From positions 1 through 64,000 of the forward strand of contig JAABRR010000020.1 of the NCBI GenBank assembly GCA_011390785.1: a stretch of DNA of 64,000 nt. The letters are read 5' to 3'. The position numbers and the translations under genes are program-made. This document shows positions 1-8,616 of the stretch, in pieces (within the stretch, counting starts at the first letter, position 1; the number at the start of each line of letters is the position of its first letter). The notes below the pieces were generated by a model, which was not told the DNA's origin, searched no databases, and saw nothing but the letters and a program-made list of their open reading frames with translations. This DNA is from Sphingobacteriia bacterium (lineage in GTDB: Bacteria; Bacteroidota; Bacteroidia; Bacteroidales; UBA7960).

Positions 1-1
1 G

Positions 2-700
2 GTTTTTATGAATTATGGCTACCAAAGTCTCGATGAAGCTGATAAACTTCAGCTTCTACCCGAAGATGAAAGCAATCGCTATTGTGCTCAACTATACGAT
101 TTTGTAGTAAGCAAAGTTGATATTAAAGACAAGGATGTTTTGGAAGTAGGCTCTGGCAGAGGCGGTGGAGCATCTCACATAACCAGATACCGTAAGCCCA
201 AATCATATACGGCTATGGATATCTCATCGGGTGTTATTGATTTCTGCAACAATTATCATAAGATAGACGGGTTAAAGTTTGTAAAAGGGGTTGCAGAGGA
301 GCCACCATTTGCAGATAAGTCTTTTGATATTGTCGTAAATGTAGAATCGGCACGTTGCTACAAAAGTATACAGACATTTTTTAACGAAGTACATCGAATG
401 TTGCGCCCTGGTGGTAACTTCTGCTTTGCTGACATGATCAAAAAAGGAGAAAAAGAAGAAATTGCAGAAATGCTTCTTGCCAGTGGACTTAAGATTGTTT
501 CAGAAACCAACATCTCATCCAATGTGGTGAAGGCACTCGATTTTGATCATGAAAGAAGACAGCAGATTATTGAAAAAAGAACACCCCAGTTTTTAAGAAA
601 AGCCTTTTTTCAATTTGCAGGCACCAAGGGTACCGAGCGTTATGAATCATTTGCCAACGGAAAAATGGAGTACTGGGCCTTTGTGCTGGAAAAGATTTAA
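2..700 (+). CDS. SAM-dependent methyltransferase, phthiotriol-methyltransferase-like (5' partial)
   Basis: Class I SAM-dependent methyltransferase. The glycine-rich SAM motif I (VLEVGSGRGGGAS) lies near residues 46-58 of the visible part, followed by the acidic loop of strand 2 (AMDISS) and the post-motif region LRPGGNFCFADM. The overall pattern (NRYCAQLY, GGGASHITR, LKFVKGVAEEPPFAD, NVESARCY) matches what I recall of mycobacterial phthiotriol/phenolphthiotriol dimycocerosate methyltransferases, although the substrate here cannot be mycolic-type lipid by analogy alone. An in-frame ATG lies at base 8, but the two codons before it are open and family members extend about 40-50 residues further upstream around an xNYGY-like motif. 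I therefore treat the gene as cut by the window edge. The acceptor is unknown, perhaps a lipid or polyketide-like hydroxyl. Confidence 0.8.
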   Translation, partial: VFMNYGYQSLDEADKLQLLPEDESNRYCAQLYDFVVSKVDIKDKDVLEVGSGRGGGASHITRYRKPKSYTAMDISSGVIDFCNNYHKIDGLKFVKGVAEEPPFADKSFDIVVNVESARCYKSIQTFFNEVHRMLRPGGNFCFADMIKKGEKEEIAEMLLASGLKIVSETNISSNVVKALDFDHERRQQIIEKRTPQFLRKAFFQFAGTKGTERYESFANGKMEYWAFVLEKI

Positions 701-832
701 AGCTGACCTTAAGCTACTTTGCCATCTTTAAACTAAGGTAATAGTAATGAAGAGTGTTACCCCAAAATTATATTTGTGATTATTGGCTAAAGCAATATTC
801 TCAATTAGCTAAAATACAATTAGTAACTATCC

Positions 833-862
833 AATCCCCTTGCAGGATATGGGGATTTTCCT
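833..862 (+). terminator. Possible intrinsic terminator after the methyltransferase
   Basis: A 7-bp stem AATCCCC / GGGGATT (833-839 with 851-857) is followed by the T-rich tract TTCCTTTTC. It lies 130 bases beyond the methyltransferase stop, so it could end that transcript. The loop is 11 bases and the stem is short, so confidence is moderate. Confidence 0.45.
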
Positions 863-983
863 TTTCGGGGTGAATAATATTTTGGAGAGCTCATACAAGG
901 TTTTGGGTAAAACCACCTTCAATCATTTTCCTTCTAATTGATTACTTTTGTTTTTTATAAAAAGTAAGAAAAATGATTATACT

Positions 984-3900
984 ATGATAAAATTCAGACT
1001 GTTTATAGTATCAATTTTAATCCTGGCCATTTACCTTCCGCTATCAGCCCAGGTTTTTGTGGAATGGGATTCGCAATGGCATTATCATAAAGGTCTCTCA
1101 GAACCTTCTCAACCCGGCACATTGTGGCTAACAGAAACATTCGACCTGTCGGGGTGGCCACAGGGCAATGCCCCTTTTCGTTATGGCGATGGCAATGGTG
1201 GCACAGTGCTTGACGATATGCAGTACAATTATTCCACCCTCTTTATCCGGCGGGAATTTACTGTGGAAGATCTGGATATGGTAGATGAATTAAGGATATC
1301 CGTTGATTATGACGATGGCTTTGTATTATGGATAAACGGAGAGATTTCGTTGCAACGAAATGCTCCCCAAAATCTTGCCTACAATGAATTTGCACCCAAC
1401 AACCATGAATCGGGCGAATACGAAGTATATACCATTACCAGGGATGATGTAAGCCTTGTAAACGGCACCAACATCATAGCCATACAAGGTTTTAATGTAT
1501 CCCTTACCAGCAGTGATTTTTTTATCGATACGCACATAGAAGGCATCAAAAGATTGCCTGAAACTGATCTTGTTACCAGCAATACATCCAGTGGTTTTTA
1601 TAATCAGCCTTTTACTGCAACCCTGAGTGGGACGCAACCAGGAGATACTATACGGTACACATTGGATGGCAGCGATCCACGTTACTCCGACACTTCCATC
1701 CAGGCAATATCTCCAGTTGATATAGCCATATACCCCGGCAGCACCTTGGGTGGACGAGGAGAAACCGGTGGTGTAGTTCTTAGAGCATCAAAATTTGCCG
1801 CAGGTTTTGATCCGGGTAAACCCGTCACCAGAACCTTTATTTTTATCAACGATGTAATTGCCCAAACGGCTCCGGGTGGAAACTGGCCTTCGGGCAATGT
1901 AAATGGACAGGTTCTGGATTATCCTATGGACACCCGGATCACATCAGACCCAAGATACTCAGATCTAATGGATGATGCCTTGCTCGACATTCCCACCATA
2001 TCTCTCACCACTGATCCTTATCACCTTTTTAATGCCCAAACGGGTATTTACGTAAATGCCAAATACCGCGGACGGGAATGGGAAAGACCTGTCAATATGG
2101 AGCTGATCAATCCTGATGGTAGTCCCGGGTTCAATATCGATGCGGGTATTCGTATCAGGGGAGGCTGGAGCAGACACCCCGAATTTGCCAAGCATGCTTT
2201 CCGGTTCTTTTTCAGATCAGAATATGGTGAAGGGAAACTGAACTTCCCGCTGTTTGGGAGTGAAGGCGCTGATGAGTTTGACAAAATAGACCTGCGCACC
2301 AGCCAGAATTATTCGTGGAGCAAAGGCGGTAGTGAGGGCAAACACAACACCATGAACCGGGATGTTTTTTCGCGCGAAACCCAAAGAGATATGGACCAAC
2401 CCTATAGTCGCAGCAGATATTACCATGTGTACATCAATGGGTTGTATTGGGGGGTGTTCCAGACACAGGAACGGTCAGAGGCACGATATGCCGAAACCTA
2501 TTTTGGTGGAAACAGGGATAATTATGATGTGATAAAGGTAGATGTAGGCGACGACTGGAATATATATGAAATTGAAGCTACTGACGGCAATACCGATGCC
2601 TGGCAGGAGATATGGAACAAAACCCAGCAGGGATTTTCTTCCAATACCAATTATTTTGCCTTGCAGGGCATGAATCCAGCCGGTGTTGCAGACTCTACAC
2701 TGAAAGTGATGGTTGACATCGATAACCTTATCGATTATATGCTGATCATTTTTTATGGAGGCAATTTCGATTCGCCCGTATCCAAGTTCAGCAACAACCA
2801 AAATCCTAATAATTTCTTTGCTATTTACGACAGAACCCAAACCAGGCAGGGCTTCCGGTTTATCATCCATGATGCCGAACATACCCTTCTTACAGATGCT
2901 GTAAATCCTGGAGTAGGTCTTGATGAGAACAGGGTAAATATTGGCAACATAGAATGGGGCCAAATGAATGTGACCCGTTTTGAAAAATTTCACCCCCAAT
3001 GGTTGCATCACCGACTTACAGAAAATCCAGAATACAGGTTGCGATTTGCCGACAGGGTATATCGCCATTTTTACCAAAACGGAGTATTTCATCCCGACTC
3101 TTCTGAAGCCCGATTTATGGAAACGGCAAATGAACTGCAACTAGCCATTATTGCCGAATCGGCCCGCTGGGGCGACATGGGCGTAAGCAATCCCCGAAAT
3201 AAATTGGACGATTGGGTGCCGGCCGTTAACAGGGTGATCAACGATTACTTTCCTTACCGTACCGATATTGTGAAAGATCAACTACTGGATGAAAACCTCT
3301 ATATTTCTTTGCAGCCACCCATCATAAAAAAAGATGGAGCTGTGGCAGCACAAACCACCATCCCCATTGCACAGGAAATTACCATCATAATGGAGAACCC
3401 AAACCCCAATGGCACTGTTTATTACACCATCAACGGCAACGACCCAAGGGTTGCAGGAGGAGCCTTTTCTGGTAATGCCAATGTTATAGCTGGAAATACT
3501 GCATCAATTGATGTTGCACCCGGCACTATTATAAAAGCACGCACACTTTACCAAAGCATCTGGAGTCCGCTACATGAAGTGTATTTTCAGGATACCGGCT
3601 TATTCAACAGTTTAAAAATTACGGAGTTGCATTATCACCCTGCTGATGTTGATACCATCGACGGGATAGACCTTGAATTCATTGAGTTGAAGAACACTGG
3701 TTTTACAACACTCGATTTATCGGGAATCGCTTTTACTGATGGTATTGAAATGACTTTTCCGGAAGGGAGTATTCTGGAACCACAGCAATTTGTAGTAATA
3801 GCATCCAATGATACGGTCTTTACAAGCTTCTATGGCCTGACACCCAGTTATGCCTATTCAGGTCAACTTTCCAATGGTGGAGAAAAGGTGGTTTTGGAAA

Positions 3901-4394
3901 CCGCCGATGGAGAAGAGATCATCTCTTTTACCTATTCTGACGAATACCCCTGGCCCCTTGAGGCCGATGGAGATGGTTATTCATTGGTTTCTATGGTGAT
4001 CAATCCAACAGGAGATCCTGATACGTATCAGTACTGGATGCTTTCAAAAAATATCAATGGTTCTCCCTTTGCCGATGATCCTTCATCTACGATCACATCA
4101 TTGCCTGCCACGGAAATGCAAAAGGATGGTTTTCATATTCAGCTATTTCCTAATCCTACCCGTAATGAGGTACAAATAAATTTCACCACAGAGGAAACCG
4201 AAAAAATAGAAATCGGATTGTATAATCTGGACGGAAGATTGGTTAATCAATTGGTTGATAAATACTTACCCGGTGGCACTTACCAGGAAGTTATTCAACT
4301 GGATGGAATGAATATTACACCGGGACTTTACCTTGTGGTGGCCCGCTCAAACTCATTTGTAAATACCCGGAAATTGATTTATCAACCCCAATAA
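984..4394 (+). CDS. Secreted CotH-kinase family protein with chitobiase-like, lamin-tail and T9SS sorting domains
   Basis: Large exported multidomain protein (1136 residues from the ATG at 984). That start puts a signal peptide at residues 1-23 (ending LPLSAQ); the upstream ATG at 948 would add a charged extension. In order: a jelly-roll-like N-terminal region with DDGFVLWINGE; a chitobiase/hexosaminidase C-terminal-like module (IRYTLDGSDPRYSD); a CotH kinase domain at about 340-740, with YHVYINGLYWGVF and FRFIIHDAEHTLL carrying the expected metal-binding acidic residues; a second chitobiase-like module (YYTINGNDPR); a lamin-tail-type domain (ITELHYHP ... LEFIELKNTG); and a C-terminal T9SS type A sorting domain (LFPNPTRNEVQINF ... 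GLYLV). CotH domains are atypical protein kinases in Bacillus spore coats; the role of secreted Bacteroidota versions is unknown. Predicted to be exported to the cell surface or medium by T9SS. Confidence 0.88.
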   Translation: MIKFRLFIVSILILAIYLPLSAQVFVEWDSQWHYHKGLSEPSQPGTLWLTETFDLSGWPQGNAPFRYGDGNGGTVLDDMQYNYSTLFIRREFTVEDLDMVDELRISVDYDDGFVLWINGEISLQRNAPQNLAYNEFAPNNHESGEYEVYTITRDDVSLVNGTNIIAIQGFNVSLTSSDFFIDTHIEGIKRLPETDLVTSNTSSGFYNQPFTATLSGTQPGDTIRYTLDGSDPRYSDTSIQAISPVDIAIYPGSTLGGRGETGGVVLRASKFAAGFDPGKPVTRTFIFINDVIAQTAPGGNWPSGNVNGQVLDYPMDTRITSDPRYSDLMDDALLDIPTISLTTDPYHLFNAQTGIYVNAKYRGREWERPVNMELINPDGSPGFNIDAGIRIRGGWSRHPEFAKHAFRFFFRSEYGEGKLNFPLFGSEGADEFDKIDLRTSQNYSWSKGGSEGKHNTMNRDVFSRETQRDMDQPYSRSRYYHVYINGLYWGVFQTQERSEARYAETYFGGNRDNYDVIKVDVGDDWNIYEIEATDGNTDAWQEIWNKTQQGFSSNTNYFALQGMNPAGVADSTLKVMVDIDNLIDYMLIIFYGGNFDSPVSKFSNNQNPNNFFAIYDRTQTRQGFRFIIHDAEHTLLTDAVNPGVGLDENRVNIGNIEWGQMNVTRFEKFHPQWLHHRLTENPEYRLRFADRVYRHFYQNGVFHPDSSEARFMETANELQLAIIAESARWGDMGVSNPRNKLDDWVPAVNRVINDYFPYRTDIVKDQLLDENLYISLQPPIIKKDGAVAAQTTIPIAQEITIIMENPNPNGTVYYTINGNDPRVAGGAFSGNANVIAGNTASIDVAPGTIIKARTLYQSIWSPLHEVYFQDTGLFNSLKITELHYHPADVDTIDGIDLEFIELKNTGFTTLDLSGIAFTDGIEMTFPEGSILEPQQFVVIASNDTVFTSFYGLTPSYAYSGQLSNGGEKVVLETADGEEIISFTYSDEYPWPLEADGDGYSLVSMVINPTGDPDTYQYWMLSKNINGSPFADDPSSTITSLPATEMQKDGFHIQLFPNPTRNEVQINFTTEETEKIEIGLYNLDGRLVNQLVDKYLPGGTYQEVIQLDGMNITPGLYLVVARSNSFVNTRKLIYQPQ

Positions 4395-4565
4395 TTGTAA
4401 TATTATTGCGGCGAGTTCTTTTTCTATAAAGTAGCCCGGCTTAAAAAAATTCTGATAGATTTGAATTTTGACGATTTGATCGCTAACCAAAGTTTAGTTA
4501 ACAACCTTCAGTAAAAAAACAAATAGTCAGTTGCAACGTATTCAAAGATTTTGCGGGGAAAGGCA

Positions 4566-6428
4566 TTAATTCTCCTCCATCAGATTGGTAGCAATTCTTT
4601 GATCGTACCCCCAGCTATCTTCTCTTCTTTCGGGGAATAACTCCCGTATCAGAGCATCAATTTCGCCGTCCCTGGGTTGGCGCGAATAGAGCTGCAGGGC
4701 TTCAAGCCTGTCAAATTCATATTCAGAATTTATTCCTTTCACAATCAGTTGTTTGAAATTCTGGCCTTCGTTAAGGTTAATCAGAACATTGGCTGTCATG
4801 TTTTGAATAAATAGTTCCGGATGTTGTAAATTGCTCTTAAATTCTTCCATAAGGCCTGCTGACAGAAGCTGATCACCAAAGATTGACATTGATTTAATGG
4901 CCCAAAATGCGATGGCCGGGTTGGCATCTTTGGTGTAAGCGTAAAGAGTTTCAAAATCATCAGCAGCTCCACGGGCACTCATTCGGGCCACTTCATGAAC
5001 CTTCATCAACGGGAAATCCCCACTTTTTATGGAGTCAAACATTGGCGCATTCTGATTGATCCTTTGCATAAGTGGTTCAGGAATTACATCCATGGGTTTA
5101 ATCTCTTCCAACCAACCATCAGTTGCAGCACTTAGTTCAGCCAGCACTGCTCCATATTCAGGATCATCTGCCAGGTTGTTGATGTTGTGGGGGTCGTTTA
5201 CAATGTCATACAGCTCTTCGTGGGGCTTGGTTTTCCAATAGACCGATTGAATCTCGTTGAGTTTTCCTTTTTTGTAAAGCCTTTCCCAATCTCTGACAGC
5301 CCTTGATCGCCACAAATAGTTGAGAAATTGGCCATACACCCTTTCAGGATAGTAGTTTCTGATATAACGATACTGGCTGTTACGTGCAGCATGCATCAGA
5401 TCATATTTTTCATCCATTCTGCCCCTGAACATAAAGGCATGATCCGGTGACTCAGGCACATCTTCACCCAGAAATGGCTGACCCTGCATATATGCAGGAA
5501 TCTCTGCACCCACCGCATTGAGAATGGTTGGGGCTAGATCAACAAAGCTCACTATACGATCAGAATGGGTACCAGGAGCTTCTGGCAATAAATGTCGGTA
5601 CATTTCAGGCACATGAACGATCATAGGAACTCTGGTGCCCGATTCAAAAAGGTACCTTTTACCACGCGGCAATACGCCACCATGATCACCATAGTAAAAT
5701 ACAATGGTACTGTCGTAAAGTCCCTGTTGTTTCAAATCATCCAGAAACTCACCGATCTGATCATCCAGTTGCTTTATGCGATGGTAATATTGTGCATAAT
5801 CGTGCCTGAAATCGGGAGTATTGGGATGGTAAGGATAAACCACCATCTCATCAGGATTAAAACTTAGTTCTTCATCTGGGATGGAATCAAACAAGCTGCT
5901 TTCATGGGTAATGGTATAATTCTGCACATGAAAAAATGGTTGTCCCTGCTCCCTGTTTTTATAACTGGCAGAATTGGACGATTCATTCCATGCCTTTGCG
6001 GCGAGCGAATCCATGGCAGCAGTATTATAATCCATTTTCTGGTTGTTGCTGGTGTAGTAACCTGCTTCACGCAAATACTCAGGGAAATACTTTAAAAAAT
6101 CAGGTGTTTTGTAATAGGAGCGCATCTGATGGTTTCCCAGAGAATTGGCATACATACCTGTTATGATGGTGTTGCGGGCCGGGGCACAAACCGGGGCATT
6201 GGCAAAGGCATGATTATAAACGATCCCTGTTTGGGCAAGCATATCAATATTAGGGGTCTGAGCAATCGTATCGCCATAAACACCCATATAAGGGCTGTTA
6301 TCTTCACTTACCAGCCAAAGGATATTGGGGGGTGGAGGGGTTTCTTTTTCTGCACAGCTGGTAGCCAAAGCAAGTGAGCCGTTGATTATCAAAAAGTAGC
6401 TAATATTTGTTTTGTTGAGATTTATCAT
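4566..6428 (-). CDS. Lipoprotein sulfatase (SGSH/arylsulfatase type)
   Basis: Type I sulfatase of the alkaline phosphatase superfamily, hydrolysing sulfate esters or sulfamates on glycans. A lipoprotein signal ends at LALATSC (Cys25), placing it on the membrane facing the periplasm or surface. The formylglycine signature CxPxR is present as CAPAR (Cys81-Arg85) and would need an anaerobic or FGE-type maturase, not found in this window. Metal ligands are expected at SEDN (42-44) and YYGDHGG. The pattern resembles heparan N-sulfatase (SGSH)-like bacterial sulfatases. A C-terminal extension of about 150 residues after the catalytic domain looks helical and HEAT-like (NPAIAFWAIKSM, NVLINLNEG). It stands alone, convergent with the CotH gene, with no polysaccharide utilisation locus around it. 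Substrate unknown. Confidence 0.85.
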   Translation of the reverse strand: MINLNKTNISYFLIINGSLALATSCAEKETPPPPNILWLVSEDNSPYMGVYGDTIAQTPNIDMLAQTGIVYNHAFANAPVCAPARNTIITGMYANSLGNHQMRSYYKTPDFLKYFPEYLREAGYYTSNNQKMDYNTAAMDSLAAKAWNESSNSASYKNREQGQPFFHVQNYTITHESSLFDSIPDEELSFNPDEMVVYPYHPNTPDFRHDYAQYYHRIKQLDDQIGEFLDDLKQQGLYDSTIVFYYGDHGGVLPRGKRYLFESGTRVPMIVHVPEMYRHLLPEAPGTHSDRIVSFVDLAPTILNAVGAEIPAYMQGQPFLGEDVPESPDHAFMFRGRMDEKYDLMHAARNSQYRYIRNYYPERVYGQFLNYLWRSRAVRDWERLYKKGKLNEIQSVYWKTKPHEELYDIVNDPHNINNLADDPEYGAVLAELSAATDGWLEEIKPMDVIPEPLMQRINQNAPMFDSIKSGDFPLMKVHEVARMSARGAADDFETLYAYTKDANPAIAFWAIKSMSIFGDQLLSAGLMEEFKSNLQHPELFIQNMTANVLINLNEGQNFKQLIVKGINSEYEFDRLEALQLYSRQPRDGEIDALIRELFPERREDSWGYDQRIATNLMEEN

Positions 6429-6451
6429 AATTGTATTTTTTTACGAAGTGC

Positions 6452-6459
6452 CAAATTTA
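6452..6459 (-). promoter_or_regulatory. Candidate -7 box for the sulfatase gene
   Basis: TAAATTTG on the minus strand matches the Bacteroidota -7 consensus TAnnTTTG and sits 24 bases before the sulfatase ATG. No convincing TTG -33 box is seen upstream, so this is tentative. Confidence 0.35.
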
Positions 6460-6709
6460 TTAAAAATACATTTGATTATGATGCGATAGCCTGATTTTTT
6501 ACACATTAATCCCGGATAACATTGTGGCAAAGTAGTAAGCGCAACATGACACAACAAAAGTGAGTGCAGCATGCTAAATATTTGGTCAAAATGGGTGGGG
6601 ACATGAATTGCCGACAAGACCCAATTAGTTGTGTTTCTACAATAAAGAAAGGAGCAATTTCTGGCATGACAGGCTCTAAACAAAAAAGTAACAACATTTT
6701 TATAACGAA

Positions 6710-6742
6710 TTGATTTAGTAATTTTAATAATTACTATTTTTG
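6710..6742 (+). promoter_or_regulatory. Candidate Bacteroidota promoter for the GntR-isomerase operon
   Basis: TTG at 6710-6712 and TATTTTTG at 6735-6742 (TAnnTTTG -7 consensus) are 22 bases apart, close to the usual 19-22. The -7 box ends 19 bases before the GntR start codon. Confidence 0.5.
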
Positions 6743-6761
6743 CCTAGTACTACCAAGAGCT

Positions 6762-7781
6762 ATGAAAATAAAAACAACACTTGACATACAATTTGAAGAC
6801 AATCTGTCTGTATCAAAATACAGGAAAATTATTGATGCAGTTGAAGAAAGCATATCCAAAGGGGAACTAAAAAAAGGGGATCAGCTTCCATCTCTCAAAT
6901 CACTTTGCCAACAATACAACCTGTCGCAGGATACCGTATTGATGGCCTATAACGAACTGAAATCAAAAGGAGTAATTACATCACAGGTAGGAAAGGGATA
7001 TTTTGTCATTGCCAGCAAAACCGGCTATAAGCACAATATTTTATTGCTTTTCGACAGGCTCACTGCTTACAAGGAAGATCTGCTCGAAGCATTTGAATCA
7101 GAACTAAAAGACAAAGCTCAAATTCAGATATTTTTCCACAATAATAATATCAAAGTGTTCCAATCAATAATTGAAAATAGCATTGGAGATTTCACTAAGT
7201 ATGTTGTTATGCCCTTCGATCACCCCGATGTAAAAGTATTAATCGGACAATTGCCATCAAACAAAATCTACATACTCGACCAGGGACGCAAACAATTCCA
7301 TTCAAAGTACCCTTATGTTTGTCAGGATTTTATGCGCGACATTTACGGGATTCTAAAACAAAATAAAACGCTGGTAAACAAATATGATCGTATTATACTG
7401 GTAATCAAGAATCAAAAATCCCACCTTAAGGATATTACAGTTGGTTTTCGCGACTATTGCAAACAACACACGATCAATTTCGTAATTGTATCCGATATCA
7501 GATCTTTCAGTATAAAGGCCAACGATGCATTTATTGTTGTTGATGACCGGGATTTGGAATATCTTGTTCGTTATGCTCAATCAGAAAATCTTGAATTGGG
7601 AAGCACAATGGGTATTATTTCCTATAACGAAACCCCGTTGAAAGGTATAATAGCATCAGGGATAACCACCATCTCGACTAACTTTTCAATAATGGGGAGA
7701 ACCATGGCGCAAATGATCCTGAATAATAAAAAGCTGAAAGTGGATAATCCCTTTGAGATCAACATAAGAAATTCATTTTAA
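6762..7781 (+). CDS. GntR-family transcriptional regulator with LacI-like sensor domain
   Basis: Repressor-type DNA-binding protein of 339 residues. The GntR winged helix-turn-helix is at about residues 15-85, with the typical GELKKGDQLPSLKSL, LSQDTVLMAYNEL and GKGYFV segments. The rest, about 95-339, looks like a periplasmic-binding-protein/LacI-type ligand domain (GIIASGITTISTNFSIMGRTMAQMIL is typical of its C-terminal half). This arrangement is common in Bacteroidota regulators that sense sugars. It lies 21 bases upstream of the cupin phosphoglucose isomerase and is probably cotranscribed with and controlling the isomerase genes, with a sugar or sugar phosphate as effector. The effector is inferred from context only. 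Confidence 0.85.
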   Translation: MKIKTTLDIQFEDNLSVSKYRKIIDAVEESISKGELKKGDQLPSLKSLCQQYNLSQDTVLMAYNELKSKGVITSQVGKGYFVIASKTGYKHNILLLFDRLTAYKEDLLEAFESELKDKAQIQIFFHNNNIKVFQSIIENSIGDFTKYVVMPFDHPDVKVLIGQLPSNKIYILDQGRKQFHSKYPYVCQDFMRDIYGILKQNKTLVNKYDRIILVIKNQKSHLKDITVGFRDYCKQHTINFVIVSDIRSFSIKANDAFIVVDDRDLEYLVRYAQSENLELGSTMGIISYNETPLKGIIASGITTISTNFSIMGRTMAQMILNNKKLKVDNPFEINIRNSF

Positions 7782-7802
7782 CAATCAAATAAATGTAAGT
7801 GT

Positions 7803-8366
7803 ATGCATTTAGAAATCACACAAAGTCCTGTAACAATAAAAACCCCGATGCATTTGATGGGAGAGCCTGTAATCAATCAGGTAAGAAAGCTGAAAGATAT
7901 AGCAGGTATATATCTTCAGGTTGATGGCTTCGATGCTATGGATGGTGAGCAAACTGCTTATTCAGTGCAGGCCTGGATGCCTGTTGATGAAGGCACTCCG
8001 GGCGGTTTGTTCTTTGGGGCTTCTACAATTTACCCCGGAAAAGTTGGTAACGAATATTTCATGACAAAAGGGCATTTCCATTCCCAGTCAGATCGTGCCG
8101 AATTTTACTGGGGCATTGAAGGGCAAGGGATGCTGATCATGATGGATCGGGATCGGAATACCTGGGCCGAAGAAGTGTTTCCCGGAAGTCTGCATTACAT
8201 TGGTGGTGAAGTTGCCCACCGGCTGGCCAATACCGGAAATGACAAACTGATTGTTGGTGCCTGCTGGCCATCGGATGCCGGTCATGATTACGAAGAAATT
8301 GCCCAGAATGGGTTTTCAGCGCGTTTGATTGAAAAAGATGGAAAACCCCGATTGCAAGCCATGTAA
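7803..8366 (+). CDS. Cupin-type glucose-6-phosphate isomerase
   Basis: Interconverts glucose 6-phosphate and fructose 6-phosphate using a metal in a cupin barrel. It is the type first known from Pyrococcus and other archaea and unrelated to the usual Pgi. At 187 residues the length matches the archaeal enzyme. Metal ligands can be read as His91, His93, Glu100 (GHFHSQSDRAEFYWG) and His139 (GGEVAHR), with nearly the same numbering as the Pyrococcus protein. The YPGKVGNEYFMTKGH stretch is typical of the active site. Second gene of the GntR-led run. Downstream lies a repeat element (8402-8575) before the next isomerase gene, so readthrough into it is uncertain. A different hexose phosphate substrate is possible. 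Confidence 0.85.
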   Translation: MHLEITQSPVTIKTPMHLMGEPVINQVRKLKDIAGIYLQVDGFDAMDGEQTAYSVQAWMPVDEGTPGGLFFGASTIYPGKVGNEYFMTKGHFHSQSDRAEFYWGIEGQGMLIMMDRDRNTWAEEVFPGSLHYIGGEVAHRLANTGNDKLIVGACWPSDAGHDYEEIAQNGFSARLIEKDGKPRLQAM

Positions 8367-8401
8367 ACATATCGGAGCAGATTATTTAGTACGCTCGAAC
8401 G

Positions 8402-8575
8402 ATGAACCGAACCAAGACATAAATTTTAACACACACGGATGATTATAAATCGCAGTATGGTAAAACATGAAGTCAGAGTATTGTTGGCGATTTTTCCCGC
8501 TTTTCGCGGGAGCTCTCTCGTTGAAAAAACGAGACAGGCTATCTGACCACTTTAATCAAATTATACACAGATGAA
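8402..8575 (-). repeat. Interspersed intergenic repeat, copy 1 (long form, 174 bp)
   Basis: Reverse-oriented copy of a repeat also found at 29897-30073, 36381-36510 and 61628-61721. Read on the minus strand it starts TTCATCTG and ends GGTTCAT. This long form carries two adjacent hairpins: CCCGC/GCGGG (8496-8500 with 8506-8510) and TCTCGTT/AACGAGA (8516-8522 with 8528-8534). It closely matches the second long copy along its whole length. It sits between two isomerase genes that otherwise look like one operon, so its hairpins may affect transcription or mRNA stability. It has no coding capacity; it looks like a MITE/REP-type non-autonomous element. Confidence 0.85.
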
Positions 8576-8616
8576 TAAATAAAAAATCATTAAAAAACGA
8601 ACAACAAATTAAAATT

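Larger units (their letters stand above)
6429..6761. other. Divergent intergenic region between sulfatase and GntR regulator
   Basis: No coding signal was found in these 333 bases. The region holds promoter candidates for both flanking genes and is otherwise AT-rich. A minus-strand open frame here (6441-6683) has no recognisable composition or start signal and is not called. Confidence 0.5.

Noticed and set aside
2475-3140. A 221-codon open frame on the minus strand within the CotH gene
   Set aside because: It is antisense to a well-supported domain protein, has no recognisable domain, and is typical shadow coding.
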